DNA from: Candidatus Lariskella endosymbiont of Epinotia ramella
GTDB lineage: Bacteria; Pseudomonadota; Alphaproteobacteria; Rickettsiales; Midichloriaceae
Assembly (NCBI RefSeq): GCF_964019805.1
Contig: NZ_OZ026472.1
Span: 992,001-1,056,000 of the forward strand
Reading direction: 5' to 3'
DNA: 64,000 nucleotides
Numbering within the stretch: the first letter of the stretch is position 1; each line of letters starts with the position of its first letter. The translations under genes were made by a program, and so were the position numbers. This document shows positions 47,695 through 57,768 of the stretch, piece by piece. Below the pieces are notes generated by a model that was not told the DNA's origin, made no database searches, and saw only the letters and a list, made by a program, of their open reading frames with translations.

Positions 47695-49371
47695 ATGGTG
47701 TTACGTTTACTAACTGTAGAGAATTTTGTTCTTATAGAAAATATATCCATAGAGTTTGATCTCGGACTTTGCATTTTGAGTGGAGAGACTGGAGCGGGAA
47801 AATCAATTATATTAGATGCGCTTGGTCTTGCACTTGGTGATAAAGGCGGGGTACATTTCCTGAAAGACAAAAATAAGGCGGCTGTTGTCACTGTGGAAAT
47901 CGAGGTTGATTTACTTGATAACAAGAATTTGCGCGATATTTTATTAGAATTAGGTATAGAAGCAAAGCCGCTTAGCACAGCGTGCGAGTTAATCATCAGA
48001 CGTGTGATTAATCCTGACGGAAGAACTAGAGCTTTTCTAAATAATAGTTTAATTAATATAGGGCAACTAGGACAAATATGTGCACATTTGGTTGAAGTTT
48101 GCGGTCAACATAAGAACCAGCAATTACTGGATCCAAGAGAGTATATTAATATATTAGATTTGTTCTCAAAAAACGAAAAAATACTAAAGGATGTTGAAGC
48201 ATATTTTGATACTATGCAAAACATCAAGAAGCAGCTAAATAACGCTATAGCTACACAAGCAGCTTCAGAAAGCGAAAAAGCTTACCTAAAGCATGTCATA
48301 GATGAAATTGAAGCTTTCATGCCTATAGTGGGAGAGGAAGCATTACTCGATGAGAAACGTAAGGTCTTAATATCTAAGACAAAGATATTAGAGGCTACTC
48401 TGGAATCAACTTCAATATTAGATATGCCAGGAACAGGTGTAATAAGTCAGTTATGTGCTATAGAAAAGGCTTTGTCTAGGTTTCCTGATTATTTTTCTGA
48501 TGTTAATTTAAAATTTGAAGCTATCAGAATTGATCTTCAAGAGCTTAGTAATACAGTTGAGCACAAAAGATCAGAACTCATTATTAATGAAGATCTTGAT
48601 TTCATAGAGAATAGACTTTTTGAGCTTAGAAATTTAATTAGGAAATACAGAGTCACAGACAATGACCTGAATAAATTTTTGGAGTATGCTAAAAAGCAAT
48701 ATGAAATGATATGTGACATAGGCTCAATCATTGAACGCTTAAGCAAAGAGCTTCAAGATGCACAAGGTAATTATTTGCGTGAAGCAAAGCTTTTATCTGA
48801 AAGAAGAAAAACTGCAGCTTTTGAGTTAAGAAGCAAGATTCTAGCAGAATTTCAGCATATTAATCTTGAAAAAGCAGATATTTTAGTGCAGGTTGATGAA
48901 CTAGATATTCAAGAGGCAAAGAAGAACGGAATTAATAATGTCACCTTTTTAATAAAAACTAATTCAAATAGTGAATTTGGTGCGCTTAGTAAGATAGCAT
49001 CTGGTGGAGAATTATCAAGATTTATGCTTGCATATAAGGTTGCACTTTCTGGAAATAAAGGTGTTACTTCAATAATTTTTGATGAGATAGACTCAGGAAT
49101 AGGGGGAAAGGTTGCAAGTAACGTAGGAAAGAAACTTTTAAAACTTTCTGAAGAAAAGCAGGTTATAGTGGTAACGCACCAGCCACAAGTCGTTGTGTAT
49201 GCAAATAATCATTATTTAGTGGAGAAAGAGCAAACAAACGAGGCAGCAAAAGTAACAGTAAATAAGCTTAGCAAGCTTGACAGTGTATCAGAAGTCGCAA
49301 GAATGCTTTCAGGCAGTAGTATTACAGAAGAAGCAATTGCTGCTGCGCAGAAATTATTCATTTCAGCTTGA
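47695..49371 (+). CDS. recN: DNA repair protein RecN
   Basis: RecN is an SMC-like ATPase for double-strand break repair. The Walker A motif is in GLCILSGETGAGKSIILDAL (about residue 37). A coiled-coil region fills the middle. The signature motif is in IASGGELSRFMLAYKVAL, and Walker B is in SIIFDEIDSGIGG. 558 residues is standard. The start sits directly against the repeat cluster upstream. Confidence 0.96.
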   Translation: MVLRLLTVENFVLIENISIEFDLGLCILSGETGAGKSIILDALGLALGDKGGVHFLKDKNKAAVVTVEIEVDLLDNKNLRDILLELGIEAKPLSTACELIIRRVINPDGRTRAFLNNSLINIGQLGQICAHLVEVCGQHKNQQLLDPREYINILDLFSKNEKILKDVEAYFDTMQNIKKQLNNAIATQAASESEKAYLKHVIDEIEAFMPIVGEEALLDEKRKVLISKTKILEATLESTSILDMPGTGVISQLCAIEKALSRFPDYFSDVNLKFEAIRIDLQELSNTVEHKRSELIINEDLDFIENRLFELRNLIRKYRVTDNDLNKFLEYAKKQYEMICDIGSIIERLSKELQDAQGNYLREAKLLSERRKTAAFELRSKILAEFQHINLEKADILVQVDELDIQEAKKNGINNVTFLIKTNSNSEFGALSKIASGGELSRFMLAYKVALSGNKGVTSIIFDEIDSGIGGKVASNVGKKLLKLSEEKQVIVVTHQPQVVVYANNHYLVEKEQTNEAAKVTVNKLSKLDSVSEVARMLSGSSITEEAIAAAQKLFISA

Positions 49372-49458
49372 TGCATAATATAATGCATCATACACTTGTG
49401 TTATTTATTAGCAATTCGGATTCAATATGTTGACTAGATATACTATACCAAGAGATAA

Positions 49459-50607
49459 ATGCAAAAAATAATGATATTAGGTGCGACCGGTTCTGTTGGT
49501 TCCAGCACACTTGAGCTTTTAGAAATGCAGGAATTTAAAGAGCTCTTTCAAGTAGAAACATTAGTAGGCGGTAGTAATACACAGAAACTTGCAGAGCAGA
49601 GCCTGAAGCATAAACCGAAATATTCGGTAATTTATGATGAAAGTAAATACGGTGAGTTAAAAGACCTGCTCTTTGGCTCTGGAATTGAAGTGCTAGCAGG
49701 CAGGAATGCTTTGCTTGATGTTGTAAAGAATCAGCACGATCTTACTATAGCCGCTATTTCAGGAATTGCAGGACTTGAACCGATTTATAGATGTATTCCA
49801 AATACTAGAAAAATAGCAATAGCAAACAAAGAGAGTATAGTTTGTGCAGGCAGCATAATATTGAGTCTTGCTGAGAAGCATAGTACAAAGATTATACCAA
49901 TTGATTCAGAGCATAGTGCAATATTTCAGATTTTAAATTCTGGAGCTTCTAATCAATCTAAACAGATGGAGAAAATTACGCTCACAGCGTCGGGAGGTCC
50001 TTTTTTAAATAAGAGTATGGAAGAATTAGCTAAGGTGACTCCAAAAGAAGCTGTTAAACATCCAAACTGGAGCATGGGGGCGAAAATTTCTGTGGATTCT
50101 GCAACACTCATGAATAAAGGACTTGAGGTGATAGAAGCTGCACTTCTATTTGATCTCCCATCAAGTAAAATTGAAGTACTTGTGCATCCTGAATCTATTT
50201 TGCATGGTATGGTACATTATAAGGATGGCTCTACAATTGCGCATATGAGCGTGCCAGATATGAAGACAGCAATTTCGCTTGCATTCTTATATCCAGAAAG
50301 GCTAGAATGGCATCCAAAACCATTAAACTTGATAGAGATAGAAAAACTCAGTTTCTTGCAGCCTGATTTTCAAAAATTTCCACTACTTAATTTGGCAATT
50401 TCTGCATTAAATGAAGGGCCTGCGGCATGCATTATTTTAAATGCAGCAAATGAAATAGCAGTAAATATGTTTTTAAGTGGCAAAATTTCATTTCTAGAAA
50501 TTATAGGTTTTATTAGAAAGGTTTTGGAAGTAGCAAAGAGACCAAATTCTGTATCTTTAATAGAAGATATTATCGGGCTTGATCAACATATAAGAGATAT
50601 GTTTTAG
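49459..50607 (+). CDS. dxr: 1-deoxy-D-xylulose 5-phosphate reductoisomerase
   Basis: Dxr is the committed enzyme of the MEP isoprenoid pathway. The NADPH-binding ILGATGSVGSSTLELL opens the protein. IANKESIVCAG and PIDSEHSAIFQIL hold metal and substrate residues, and ASGGPFLNKS and NWSMGAKISVDSATLMNKGL form the active-site region. 382 residues is normal. The ribosome site agaga precedes the ATG. It is followed without a gap by the UDG gene and then cdsA. Confidence 0.96.
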   Translation: MQKIMILGATGSVGSSTLELLEMQEFKELFQVETLVGGSNTQKLAEQSLKHKPKYSVIYDESKYGELKDLLFGSGIEVLAGRNALLDVVKNQHDLTIAAISGIAGLEPIYRCIPNTRKIAIANKESIVCAGSIILSLAEKHSTKIIPIDSEHSAIFQILNSGASNQSKQMEKITLTASGGPFLNKSMEELAKVTPKEAVKHPNWSMGAKISVDSATLMNKGLEVIEAALLFDLPSSKIEVLVHPESILHGMVHYKDGSTIAHMSVPDMKTAISLAFLYPERLEWHPKPLNLIEIEKLSFLQPDFQKFPLLNLAISALNEGPAACIILNAANEIAVNMFLSGKISFLEIIGFIRKVLEVAKRPNSVSLIEDIIGLDQHIRDMF

Positions 50608-51444
50608 ATGAGAAAATTAGAATGGTTTAATGATATCGGTGCTGACCTATTTTATAACAAGACTCCGCAGGATCAGACAAAAAGTCAGCATATTCAAGAT
50701 TCAAGTGCTGCTTACTCAAGCGTGTTGAAATCAGCAGAGGAGCTTAATAAGGAATCAAACAGTATGCAGGAATATGAAAAGGCACAGCAGAAAATTGTTA
50801 ATAAAGTGCTAGAAGTGGGTACTATAAGTGAAAATAGGATAACATCAGAAAGTAGAAGAATTGCAGATAAAGTATCAAATATAGATGAGCTTTATGATGC
50901 TATTAAGAAATTTGAAGGTTGTGATTTGAAAAGAGCTGCAAAGAATACAGTTCTTGGAGATGGTACTATTTCTGATATTTTACTCGTTGGTGAAGCGCCT
51001 GGTGCTCAGGAGGATTTATATGGAATACCGTTCTGCGGTCAGAGTGGGAAGCTGCTGGATAATATATTAAAATCTATAGGTCTTTCTAGGCGTAAGAATT
51101 GCTATATAACAAATACTGTATTTTGGAGGCCGCCAGGAAATAGAAGGCCAACTCCTGAGGAAATCGCCATATGCCGTCCATTCGTAGAGAGGCATATAGC
51201 ATTTATCAATCCAAAATTGATAATCCTAGTTGGAAGTACAGCAGTTGAATCGCTGTTAAACCTTAAACAGTCGATGAAATCTTTAAAATCACAGTATTTT
51301 GATTATACAAACTGCTATTTGGAAAAAAATATCAAAACAGCACTTATATTACATCCATCATATCTGCTAAGACAACCAAGTGAAAAGAAAGCTATGTGGT
51401 TTGATGTGCTAAAGATAAAGAATGAGCTGATCTCAAAAATATAA
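50608..51444 (+). CDS. Uracil-DNA glycosylase, family 4/alphaproteobacterial type
   Basis: Removes uracil from DNA. The core ILLVGEAPGAQEDLYGIPFC plus GQSGKLLDNIL is the family 4 active-site motif, and HPSYLLRQPSEKK is the DNA-intercalating motif. Of the four Cys that bind the Fe-S cluster in typical family 4 enzymes, only some are visible (CDLKRA and AICRPF); the third site reads TVFWRPPGNR, with Trp instead of Cys. To my knowledge that Trp is common in alphaproteobacterial members. An extra region of about 90 low-complexity residues precedes the domain. Starts directly at the dxr stop codon. Confidence 0.9.
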   Translation: MRKLEWFNDIGADLFYNKTPQDQTKSQHIQDSSAAYSSVLKSAEELNKESNSMQEYEKAQQKIVNKVLEVGTISENRITSESRRIADKVSNIDELYDAIKKFEGCDLKRAAKNTVLGDGTISDILLVGEAPGAQEDLYGIPFCGQSGKLLDNILKSIGLSRRKNCYITNTVFWRPPGNRRPTPEEIAICRPFVERHIAFINPKLIILVGSTAVESLLNLKQSMKSLKSQYFDYTNCYLEKNIKTALILHPSYLLRQPSEKKAMWFDVLKIKNELISKI

Positions 51445-51467
51445 CATATAAAAATTAAAAAGAGCTT

Positions 51468-52130
51468 ATGCAAAATGCAGCGAATTTAATAAAGAGAACA
51501 ATCACAACACTTGTTCTTGCGCCTGTTGTATTATTTACAATATGGAGTGGTGGTATATTCTTCAAGTCTTTGATTCTTGGAATATGCGCTGTAATGATGA
51601 TCGAGATGGTGAATATATCGTTTCACGCAGGAGCAAAATTTTCAAGGATAAAGAGTGTAATATTTAGTGCGTTTGGAGTAACTTATATAGTTATAGCTTC
51701 AGTTTGTATCATAGCCATTCGTGATGTAGAGCCATTTGGTATGGAACTTTCCTATTGGCTTTTTTTAACTGTATGGTCAGTTGATGTTGGAGCATATGTT
51801 TTTGGTAATATAATAGGTGGGCCAAAACTTCTACCTGTTGTTAGTCCAACAAAGACTTGGTCGGGTCTTATAGGTGGATGTGCGTTTGCAGTCTTGGTTG
51901 GTGCGTGTATGACAGCGATAATGCCGTCTATTACACCAAGATATATATTTTTGAGCGGTGTTACAGCCTTTGTTGCGCAGTGCGGAGATCTGTTGGAATC
52001 GTTTGTAAAGAGAATTGTAAAGGTGAAAGATAGTGGCAATATTCTTCCTGGGCATGGTGGTATGCTAGATAGGATGGACGGGCTTATGCTCGCTGCGATA
52101 TTTGTTTGTCTTGTTCTTTCTGTCATGTAG
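51468..52130 (+). CDS. cdsA: Phosphatidate cytidylyltransferase
   Basis: CdsA makes CDP-diacylglycerol, the precursor of all phospholipids, in the inner membrane. The signature is at the end: LESFVKRIVKVKDSGNILPG then HGGMLDRMDGLM. SPTKTWSGLIGG also fits. About six hydrophobic segments in 220 residues, slightly short but complete in its catalytic part. Third gene of the dxr-UDG-cdsA operon, so isoprenoid and lipid precursor genes are together. Confidence 0.94.
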   Translation: MQNAANLIKRTITTLVLAPVVLFTIWSGGIFFKSLILGICAVMMIEMVNISFHAGAKFSRIKSVIFSAFGVTYIVIASVCIIAIRDVEPFGMELSYWLFLTVWSVDVGAYVFGNIIGGPKLLPVVSPTKTWSGLIGGCAFAVLVGACMTAIMPSITPRYIFLSGVTAFVAQCGDLLESFVKRIVKVKDSGNILPGHGGMLDRMDGLMLAAIFVCLVLSVM

Positions 52131-52395
52131 TCTATCCGTCAAAAATTGATTTGCTTCGTAAATCAATTTACAAAAATTAGCTTAAACTCCTAGTCCTGCA
52201 CTAATTTTCGGATATATAATTTGTCCTGTACTTCGCAAATACTACTTTAGGCACTTATGAAGGTAGTGCATAATAAAATCCATAAGGTTTTTGGCAATTT
52301 TGCCACTTTTTTTGCTGGATTTAGATGCGTCATAATTGCTTGCAACCAATATCAATCTTCCATTTTAAGAGTTATGATGGAGAGAACATATAGCT
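52129..52395 (+). repeat. Families A and E composite copy (A7)
   Basis: Begins gtctatccgtcaaaaattga almost at the cdsA stop. Hairpin aaattgattt / aaatcaattt, then the aaaaattagct / ctaatttt pair, ending with family E (ttttgccactttttttgctg to gagttatgatggagagaac). The first hairpin could terminate the cdsA transcript. Confidence 0.68.
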
Positions 52396-52534
52396 TTGGT
52401 GCTACTTGCACCGCCATCTCTATTTGCTTAAGAAATATGTAAAGAAAAATGGAAATACAATGTCAAGAGATTAAAGTGCAAATGATTGGCACGAAACAAA
52501 ATAAGTATAAAGTATATAATACAGTGTTAAATTT

Positions 52535-54211
52535 ATGGAAAGTCATTACTACAAAGCTTTAGCGCGTAAGTATCGTCCGCAGCTATTTTCTGACCTGATA
52601 GGTCAAGATGTACTTGTACGTATCATCACAAATGCGATAAACCACTCCAAAATTCCACATGCGATGTTGCTTACTGGAATTCGTGGTGTTGGTAAAACAA
52701 CTACAGCAAGGATAATAGCACGCGCTCTGAATTGCATAGGTCCATCTGGTGATTTGAATATACCAAGTAAAGAACCTTGCGGTGTGTGTAACAACTGTGT
52801 TGCGATTTCAGAATCAAGACATCCAGATGTTGTAGAAATGGATGCAGCTAGCAATACAAGTGTAAACGATGTTCGTGCTATTATAGAGAATGTTGCATAT
52901 AAACCAATTTCAGCTAGAGATAAAATTTACATCATAGATGAGGTGCATATGCTATCTAGCAGTGCTTTCAATGCATTGCTTAAAACACTAGAAGAGCCAC
53001 CAGCACACACAAAGTTTATCTTTGCAACAACCGAAATGGATAAGATACCACTTACTATACTATCTAGGTGTCAGAAATTTTACTTAAAAAGAATTTCTGT
53101 TGAGCATTTAGTAAAGCATTATGAGGAAATTGCTTTAAAAGAAGGAGTTTCTATAGATAAAGAAGCTGTTTACATGGTGGCAAAAGCTGCAGATGGTTCT
53201 GTGCGTGATGGTCTTTCTATTTTAGATCAAGCAATTGCACTTAGCAGCTGTACAAACGTCACAAAAGAAATAGTTGAGGAGATGTTAGGTCTTGGTGGAC
53301 TAGATGCAGTCTATGAGCTTTTTGACTCAGTTATACGTGGTGATGTGGTTGTTGCTTTGAGTTTTGCATCGTCTTTATATGAAAGAGGAGTTGATCCTGT
53401 CCATATCATTCGTGCTCTTCTTGAGCTTGTGCATGATATAACACTTTCGAAAACTAATGGTAAGATTTGTGAAAGAAGCAACTCTGAGACGCATAAGAGA
53501 TATATGGAAAGTTTTGCCAGATCACTAGATATAATTTTTCTCTCAAGAATCTGGCAGATGTTAATGAAAGGTATGGAAGAGATCAGCATTTCTATGCTTC
53601 CATTTGAATCTCTTGAAATGGTGATAATCAGAATTGCTTATGCAAATACTTTGGAAACACCAGAGGATATATTAAACGGACTTAAAACTAGCAGTAGCCA
53701 GCAAAATCAGCAACGTTCGTTAGAGCAGAATATGAAACGGAATGATCGCGATTTTGATTCTGCATGCAGCACGCAGAGCGCAGTTGTTGAATATAAAAAT
53801 AATGCGCAGGATGTTGATATTTTAAGTGATAATTCAGCGAAATACGCCAGTTTTGATCCAACAAATGCAAATGATCTAATAAGTATTTTATATGATCATA
53901 ATGAAATGGTACTTTGTTATGCATTGCAAAATGAGATATCTGTAAACTCAATCACAGAACATGTAATCAGAGTAACGCTTTTGAATGGTGCAAATAACAA
54001 TATTGCTTCTTTACTTGAAAAAAAAATATGTGATATTACAAAACAAAAGTGGAGAGTAGAAATTGAAAGTGATGATTTTGCTCGTTCTCTAACAGAACTG
54101 GAAAATTTACAGAATGAGAAAATGCGCAGCAATGTGATACAAAGTTCATTGGTGCAGCATATATTGCAAAAATTTCCAGGCTCTAAAGTTTCTCATATAG
54201 AATTTAAATAA
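52535..54211 (+). CDS. dnaX: DNA polymerase III subunits gamma/tau
   Basis: The clamp-loader ATPase. Walker A is GIRGVGKTTTARIIARALNC (about residues 49-68), the zinc site CGVCNNC (about 82), then VDEVHMLS-type Walker B (IIDEVHMLSSSAFNALLKTL) and the sensor region ILSRCQKFYLKRIS. The C-terminal third is variable, as usual. 558 residues fits tau of a small genome. A following class II aldolase-like gene begins 14 bases after the stop. Confidence 0.95.
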   Translation: MESHYYKALARKYRPQLFSDLIGQDVLVRIITNAINHSKIPHAMLLTGIRGVGKTTTARIIARALNCIGPSGDLNIPSKEPCGVCNNCVAISESRHPDVVEMDAASNTSVNDVRAIIENVAYKPISARDKIYIIDEVHMLSSSAFNALLKTLEEPPAHTKFIFATTEMDKIPLTILSRCQKFYLKRISVEHLVKHYEEIALKEGVSIDKEAVYMVAKAADGSVRDGLSILDQAIALSSCTNVTKEIVEEMLGLGGLDAVYELFDSVIRGDVVVALSFASSLYERGVDPVHIIRALLELVHDITLSKTNGKICERSNSETHKRYMESFARSLDIIFLSRIWQMLMKGMEEISISMLPFESLEMVIIRIAYANTLETPEDILNGLKTSSSQQNQQRSLEQNMKRNDRDFDSACSTQSAVVEYKNNAQDVDILSDNSAKYASFDPTNANDLISILYDHNEMVLCYALQNEISVNSITEHVIRVTLLNGANNNIASLLEKKICDITKQKWRVEIESDDFARSLTELENLQNEKMRSNVIQSSLVQHILQKFPGSKVSHIEFK

Positions 54212-54225
54212 ATGAACGGTGTATA

Positions 54226-54924
54226 GTGCAGAGTGATAATATTATCAAAAGGGATTTAGCATACGCATACCAAATTATAGCTAAGCTTGAGCTTGATGAT
54301 CATACATATACGCATCTTTCTGCAAGATCAGAAGATGAGTCTGGTATAATGTTTATGAATAAGTTTGGGCTAAGATTTTCTGAAATTAGAGAGGAGAATT
54401 TATTAGGTATCACATTTAGTGGCGAAGTAACAAGTGGCATAGAGGAGCATATTAATACAACAGGCTATATACTGCATGGTTCTATTTACAAGCAACGTCA
54501 AGATGTGAAAGCAGTGTTTCACGTTCATACACCAAGTATAATAGCAGTTTCTGCTATGAAATGTGGTATTTTACCAATTAGTCAATGGGCTTTGCATTTT
54601 TATGAAAATGTTAAATATTATGACTATGATTCGCTTTTGTTAACCAATGACCAAGGAACGTTACTTGCCAGTGCTTTGTGTGACTCAAATATACTGATGC
54701 TACGCAATCACGGTGTCGTTATTTGCACAAAGAGCATACATGAAGCAATGTTTTTTCTTTATCATTTGGAAAAAGCTTGTAAAACACAGTGTCTTGCGCT
54801 TGGTAGTGGGCAGGAATTGGTCATGCCTTCTCATGAATTATGCGTTAATTCAGTATCAGATCTTCTGACGTTTGAAAAAGATCTTGGTAGAAGAGATTTT
54901 GATGCATGGATCAGAAATTTGTGA
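54226..54924 (+). CDS. Class II aldolase/adducin-family protein
   Basis: A zinc-dependent aldolase-fold protein of the type found in many alphaproteobacteria without an assigned substrate. DDHTYTHLSARSED opens the fold. Zinc ligands are in AVFHVHTPSII (two His) and LMLRNHGVVICT (His). KFGLRFSEI is in the position that normally binds the phosphate or carboxyl group. 232 residues. The start is a GTG behind a weak ribosome site. It is probably co-transcribed with dnaX. The true reaction is unknown. Confidence 0.85.
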   Translation: MQSDNIIKRDLAYAYQIIAKLELDDHTYTHLSARSEDESGIMFMNKFGLRFSEIREENLLGITFSGEVTSGIEEHINTTGYILHGSIYKQRQDVKAVFHVHTPSIIAVSAMKCGILPISQWALHFYENVKYYDYDSLLLTNDQGTLLASALCDSNILMLRNHGVVICTKSIHEAMFFLYHLEKACKTQCLALGSGQELVMPSHELCVNSVSDLLTFEKDLGRRDFDAWIRNL

Positions 54925-54934
54925 TATATACCTC

Positions 54935-55045
54935 ATGTAAATGAAGAGTTGGTATTTAACTTATGCATACAAGAAGTTAGACTTCAAAAAGAGTTAGGAA
55001 GAATTTAGGTGCAAATTTTGAAAAGTATGATTAGTATACAGTGAA
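54935..55045 (+). repeat. Intergenic repeat family B copy (B6)
   Basis: aatgaagagttggtatttaa, gaagttagacttcaaaaaga, and ttttgaaaagtatgattagt, immediately after the aldolase-like gene. Confidence 0.65.
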
Positions 55046-55159
55046 AAATCTTATATTTAGCATGTTCTTATATTTAGCATGTAGATTTTGTTTGCAATAA
55101 AAAAATAGTATGATGTGCTGATAATTCTGAAGTTGTTCATTAAGCATTCTCTAGACACT

Positions 55160-55446
55160 GCCTTCATAAATATACGCGCGAGGATTTTTTTAGAGTGCCA
55201 GTTAATTTTTGAGTCAAATATTATGTATATTTGCAAAGAAATTAACGAAGTGATGCTTGAAAATTAGGCTAAAAAGGTCTGTGCAAGCGGCTTTGCCTGC
55301 AGTTTCTAAGTAGTATTTGCTAGATACAGGACAAATTATATATTCAAAAATTAGTTCATGGTCATGCCTCAGGGCTAATTTTTGTACATTTAACTTTCCA
55401 CAAAAATTTATTTGCGCACGCAAATCGATTTTTGACGTATAGACTA
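55160..55446. repeat. Families D (+) and A (-) composite
   Basis: Family D at 55160-55290 (gcaaagaaattaacgaagtg), then a reverse family A copy at 55300-55446 (agtagtatttgctagataca, acaaattatatattcaaaaa, tttatttgcgcacgcaaatc). The remainder to 55742 shows no gene. Confidence 0.62.
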
Positions 55447-55742
55447 GGTTTGTTGCTTATTTATAGTGTATTTTATGATTTGTGTGATATTAGAAAAGAG
55501 TTTGGAAGAAGGATTGGAGATTAATTAAAGAGAAATTTCTACTATATTTGCTATTGTTATGGGCATGGTTTCTGCTTGTTATCTTTTAAATGCTAAAAAT
55601 AATAGAAGTGTGGAAGAGTTTTAGTTTAGCTATGAAAACCATGCGTTATTGAAAAGTCATGGTTTTATATATAAATGGTATGTCTTTTGAAGGTAAATCA
55701 AACGGTATGCTTGAAAGAAAATTTTGGCGGAGTAGAGATTTT

Positions 55743-56351
55743 ATGAACATACAATATCATGTTTATGATCTTCCAGATGGTCTTGATATATCTGGTGATA
55801 TAGCTGTAGATACAGAGGCAATGGGTCTTAGAATAGGGCGTGATAGGCTTTGTGTCGTGCAGATTGCAGACGAACATGGCAGGGTGCATATAGTACATTT
55901 TCCATCAGATAAATATGATTGTAAGAATCTGAAAGCATTGTTAAGTGACGTTGAGCGTACTAAGATATTCCATTTTGGAAGGTTTGATATTGCAATAATG
56001 CAATATTACTTAAATATTGATTTTTCAAATATATACTGTACAAAAATTGCGTCTAGAATTGCAAGAACATACACTGAGCATCATAGTTTAAAGGAGCTAT
56101 GTAACGAGTTGCTTGGGATAAGAATTTCAAAACAGCAGCAGAGTAGTAACTGGGGGGCGCAAGCTTTAACCAAGGAACAGCAAAATTATGCAGCGAATGA
56201 TGTGCTGCATTTACATAGTATAAGAGTCATATTAGATGATATGCTTGTGCGTGAAAAGCGAGTCGATCTTGCTAAGAAGTGTTTTGAGTTCCTGCCACAT
56301 AGAGCGAGGCTAGATATTTTAGGTTGGGCAGACGATATATTTGTTCACTAA
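55743..56351 (+). CDS. Ribonuclease D-like 3'-5' exonuclease
   Basis: A DEDDy exonuclease of the short RNase D-like type. Exo I is GDIAVDTEAMGLRIGRDRL (Asp, Glu), Exo II is KIFHFGRFDIAIM (Asp), and Exo III is QQNYAANDVLHLHSI (Tyr and Asp). Length of 202 residues lacks the HRDC domains of E. coli Rnd, as is usual in this alphaproteobacterial form. The ATG at 55743 has ggag upstream; earlier in-frame ATGs add 28 unconserved residues. It ends 11 bases before queA. Role in RNA trimming is inferred. Confidence 0.88.
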   Translation: MNIQYHVYDLPDGLDISGDIAVDTEAMGLRIGRDRLCVVQIADEHGRVHIVHFPSDKYDCKNLKALLSDVERTKIFHFGRFDIAIMQYYLNIDFSNIYCTKIASRIARTYTEHHSLKELCNELLGIRISKQQQSSNWGAQALTKEQQNYAANDVLHLHSIRVILDDMLVREKRVDLAKKCFEFLPHRARLDILGWADDIFVH

Positions 56352-56362
56352 AGGTTTTTCAA

Positions 56363-57436
56363 ATGCATTTGTCAGACTTTGACTTTGACTTGCCAAGTGA
56401 GTTAATAGCTCAAGCGCCAGTATTTCCTAGAGATACTTCTAGGTTAATTTTTGGCACCAAAGATAGGAAGATTGAACACGGTATATTCTCTGATATAAAA
56501 AAAGTATTCAAAAAAGGTGATGTTTTGGTATTAAATGATACCAAGGTTATTCCAGCTTTGCTTCACGCGCGCAAACAGAATTGTGAAGGGAATAGTATTA
56601 CTATAAATCTCGTAAAAAAAATACAGAATAGCGATTTATTATGGCAAATTTTAGCTAAGCCTGCTAAGAAATTAGCGCTTGGGGATATATTATATTTTGA
56701 TGAAGGTGGCGAATTTAAAGCTGAGGTAGTATATAAAGAAAGTGCTAACAATGAAATATATATTAAATTTTTAATGGTTAGTGAGGCGCAGATATTTCAT
56801 AATCTTGAACGATATGGGATGATGCCTCTGCCTCAATATATTAAACGCAACATATTAAGCAGCAAAGCTACTGATAATGAGGCATATCAAACGGAATATG
56901 CAAGAGAGCTAGGATCTTTTGCAGCTCCAACAGCTGGGTTACATTTTACTACAAAGTTGCTTCAAGAGATAAGAGATATTGGGGTTGAAATAGTATTTGT
57001 GACTCTTCATGTTGGCCTTGGCACTTTTTTGCCAATTAAAACAGATGACATAAACACACATCGCATGCATACTGAAAGCTTTTCTATCAGTGATGATACT
57101 GCAAGTGCTATAAATATGGCAAAAAAAAGGGGTTCAAAGGTTATTTGTATAGGGACAACAACATTAAGAGCACTGGAAAGTTCAGCAGATGCTATTGGTA
57201 TGGTAATGCCAACTCACTCTAGTGAAACTGATATATTTATTAAACCTGGTTATGAATTTCGTGTTGTAGATTCATTAGTTACAAATTTTCATCTCCCTAA
57301 ATCTACATTGTTTGTATTGGTTTCTGCGTTTACTAGTTTAGAATTTATGGGCATTCTTTACAGTGAAGCAATATCAAATAGTTATAGATTTTTTTCGTAT
57401 GGAGATGCATGTTATATAGAAAGATTTTGTTCATAG
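56363..57436 (+). CDS. queA: S-adenosylmethionine:tRNA ribosyltransferase-isomerase
   Basis: QueA transfers and rearranges ribose from SAM to make epoxyqueuosine in tRNA. It starts MHLSDFDFDLPSELIAQAP, the family N-terminus, then VLVLNDTKVIPALLHARK. FAAPTAGLHFTTKLLQEI and TLHVGLGTFLPI form the active-site region, and VTNFHLPKSTLFVLVSAF closes. 357 residues is normal. An open frame upstream gives 13 extra codons without conservation, so the ATG at 56363 is preferred. Needs queuosine precursor from elsewhere. Confidence 0.95.
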   Translation: MHLSDFDFDLPSELIAQAPVFPRDTSRLIFGTKDRKIEHGIFSDIKKVFKKGDVLVLNDTKVIPALLHARKQNCEGNSITINLVKKIQNSDLLWQILAKPAKKLALGDILYFDEGGEFKAEVVYKESANNEIYIKFLMVSEAQIFHNLERYGMMPLPQYIKRNILSSKATDNEAYQTEYARELGSFAAPTAGLHFTTKLLQEIRDIGVEIVFVTLHVGLGTFLPIKTDDINTHRMHTESFSISDDTASAINMAKKRGSKVICIGTTTLRALESSADAIGMVMPTHSSETDIFIKPGYEFRVVDSLVTNFHLPKSTLFVLVSAFTSLEFMGILYSEAISNSYRFFSYGDACYIERFCS

Positions 57437-57512
57437 CATTTAAATAAATACTTCTTGATCATTTGTTTTTTAGTCGTTAATATTAAAATCAATTTGATTA
57501 TAGCGGTAGTTG

Positions 57513-57535
57513 CTTGAGTGTATCTCAAGTTTTTA
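57513..57535 (+). terminator. Possible terminator after queA
   Basis: Stem cttgag / ctcaag with a 5-base loop followed by five T, 76 bases after the queA stop. The stem is short, so this is tentative. Confidence 0.4.
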
Positions 57536-57768
57536 CTACGAAAACATACGCAATAATTAATATCCGCGAGCAGTTAATTAATAAAAATTTTTGTCAGAGT
57601 GAAACAGATATTCTAGTCTTAAAGACAGTCTTAGCTATAATACAAGTCCTGCTGACTGCTGTATTTAAGATATATAGGCCTATAGAATTCGCTATTCATA
57701 ATTTTGTAATTTTCTACAGGTATATATTTAAGATATGAAAATTAGGCTAATTGTTAATGGAGGGCATC

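Noticed and set aside
54018-54026. A run of nine A in dnaX as a programmed frameshift for gamma
   Set aside because: It lies in the last quarter of the gene, far behind the usual position, and no stem-loop or upstream enhancer was evident. AT richness explains it.
57514-57738. 74-codon open frame after queA
   Set aside because: Begins in a hairpin, has no ribosome site, and its composition looks like AT-rich non-coding DNA.
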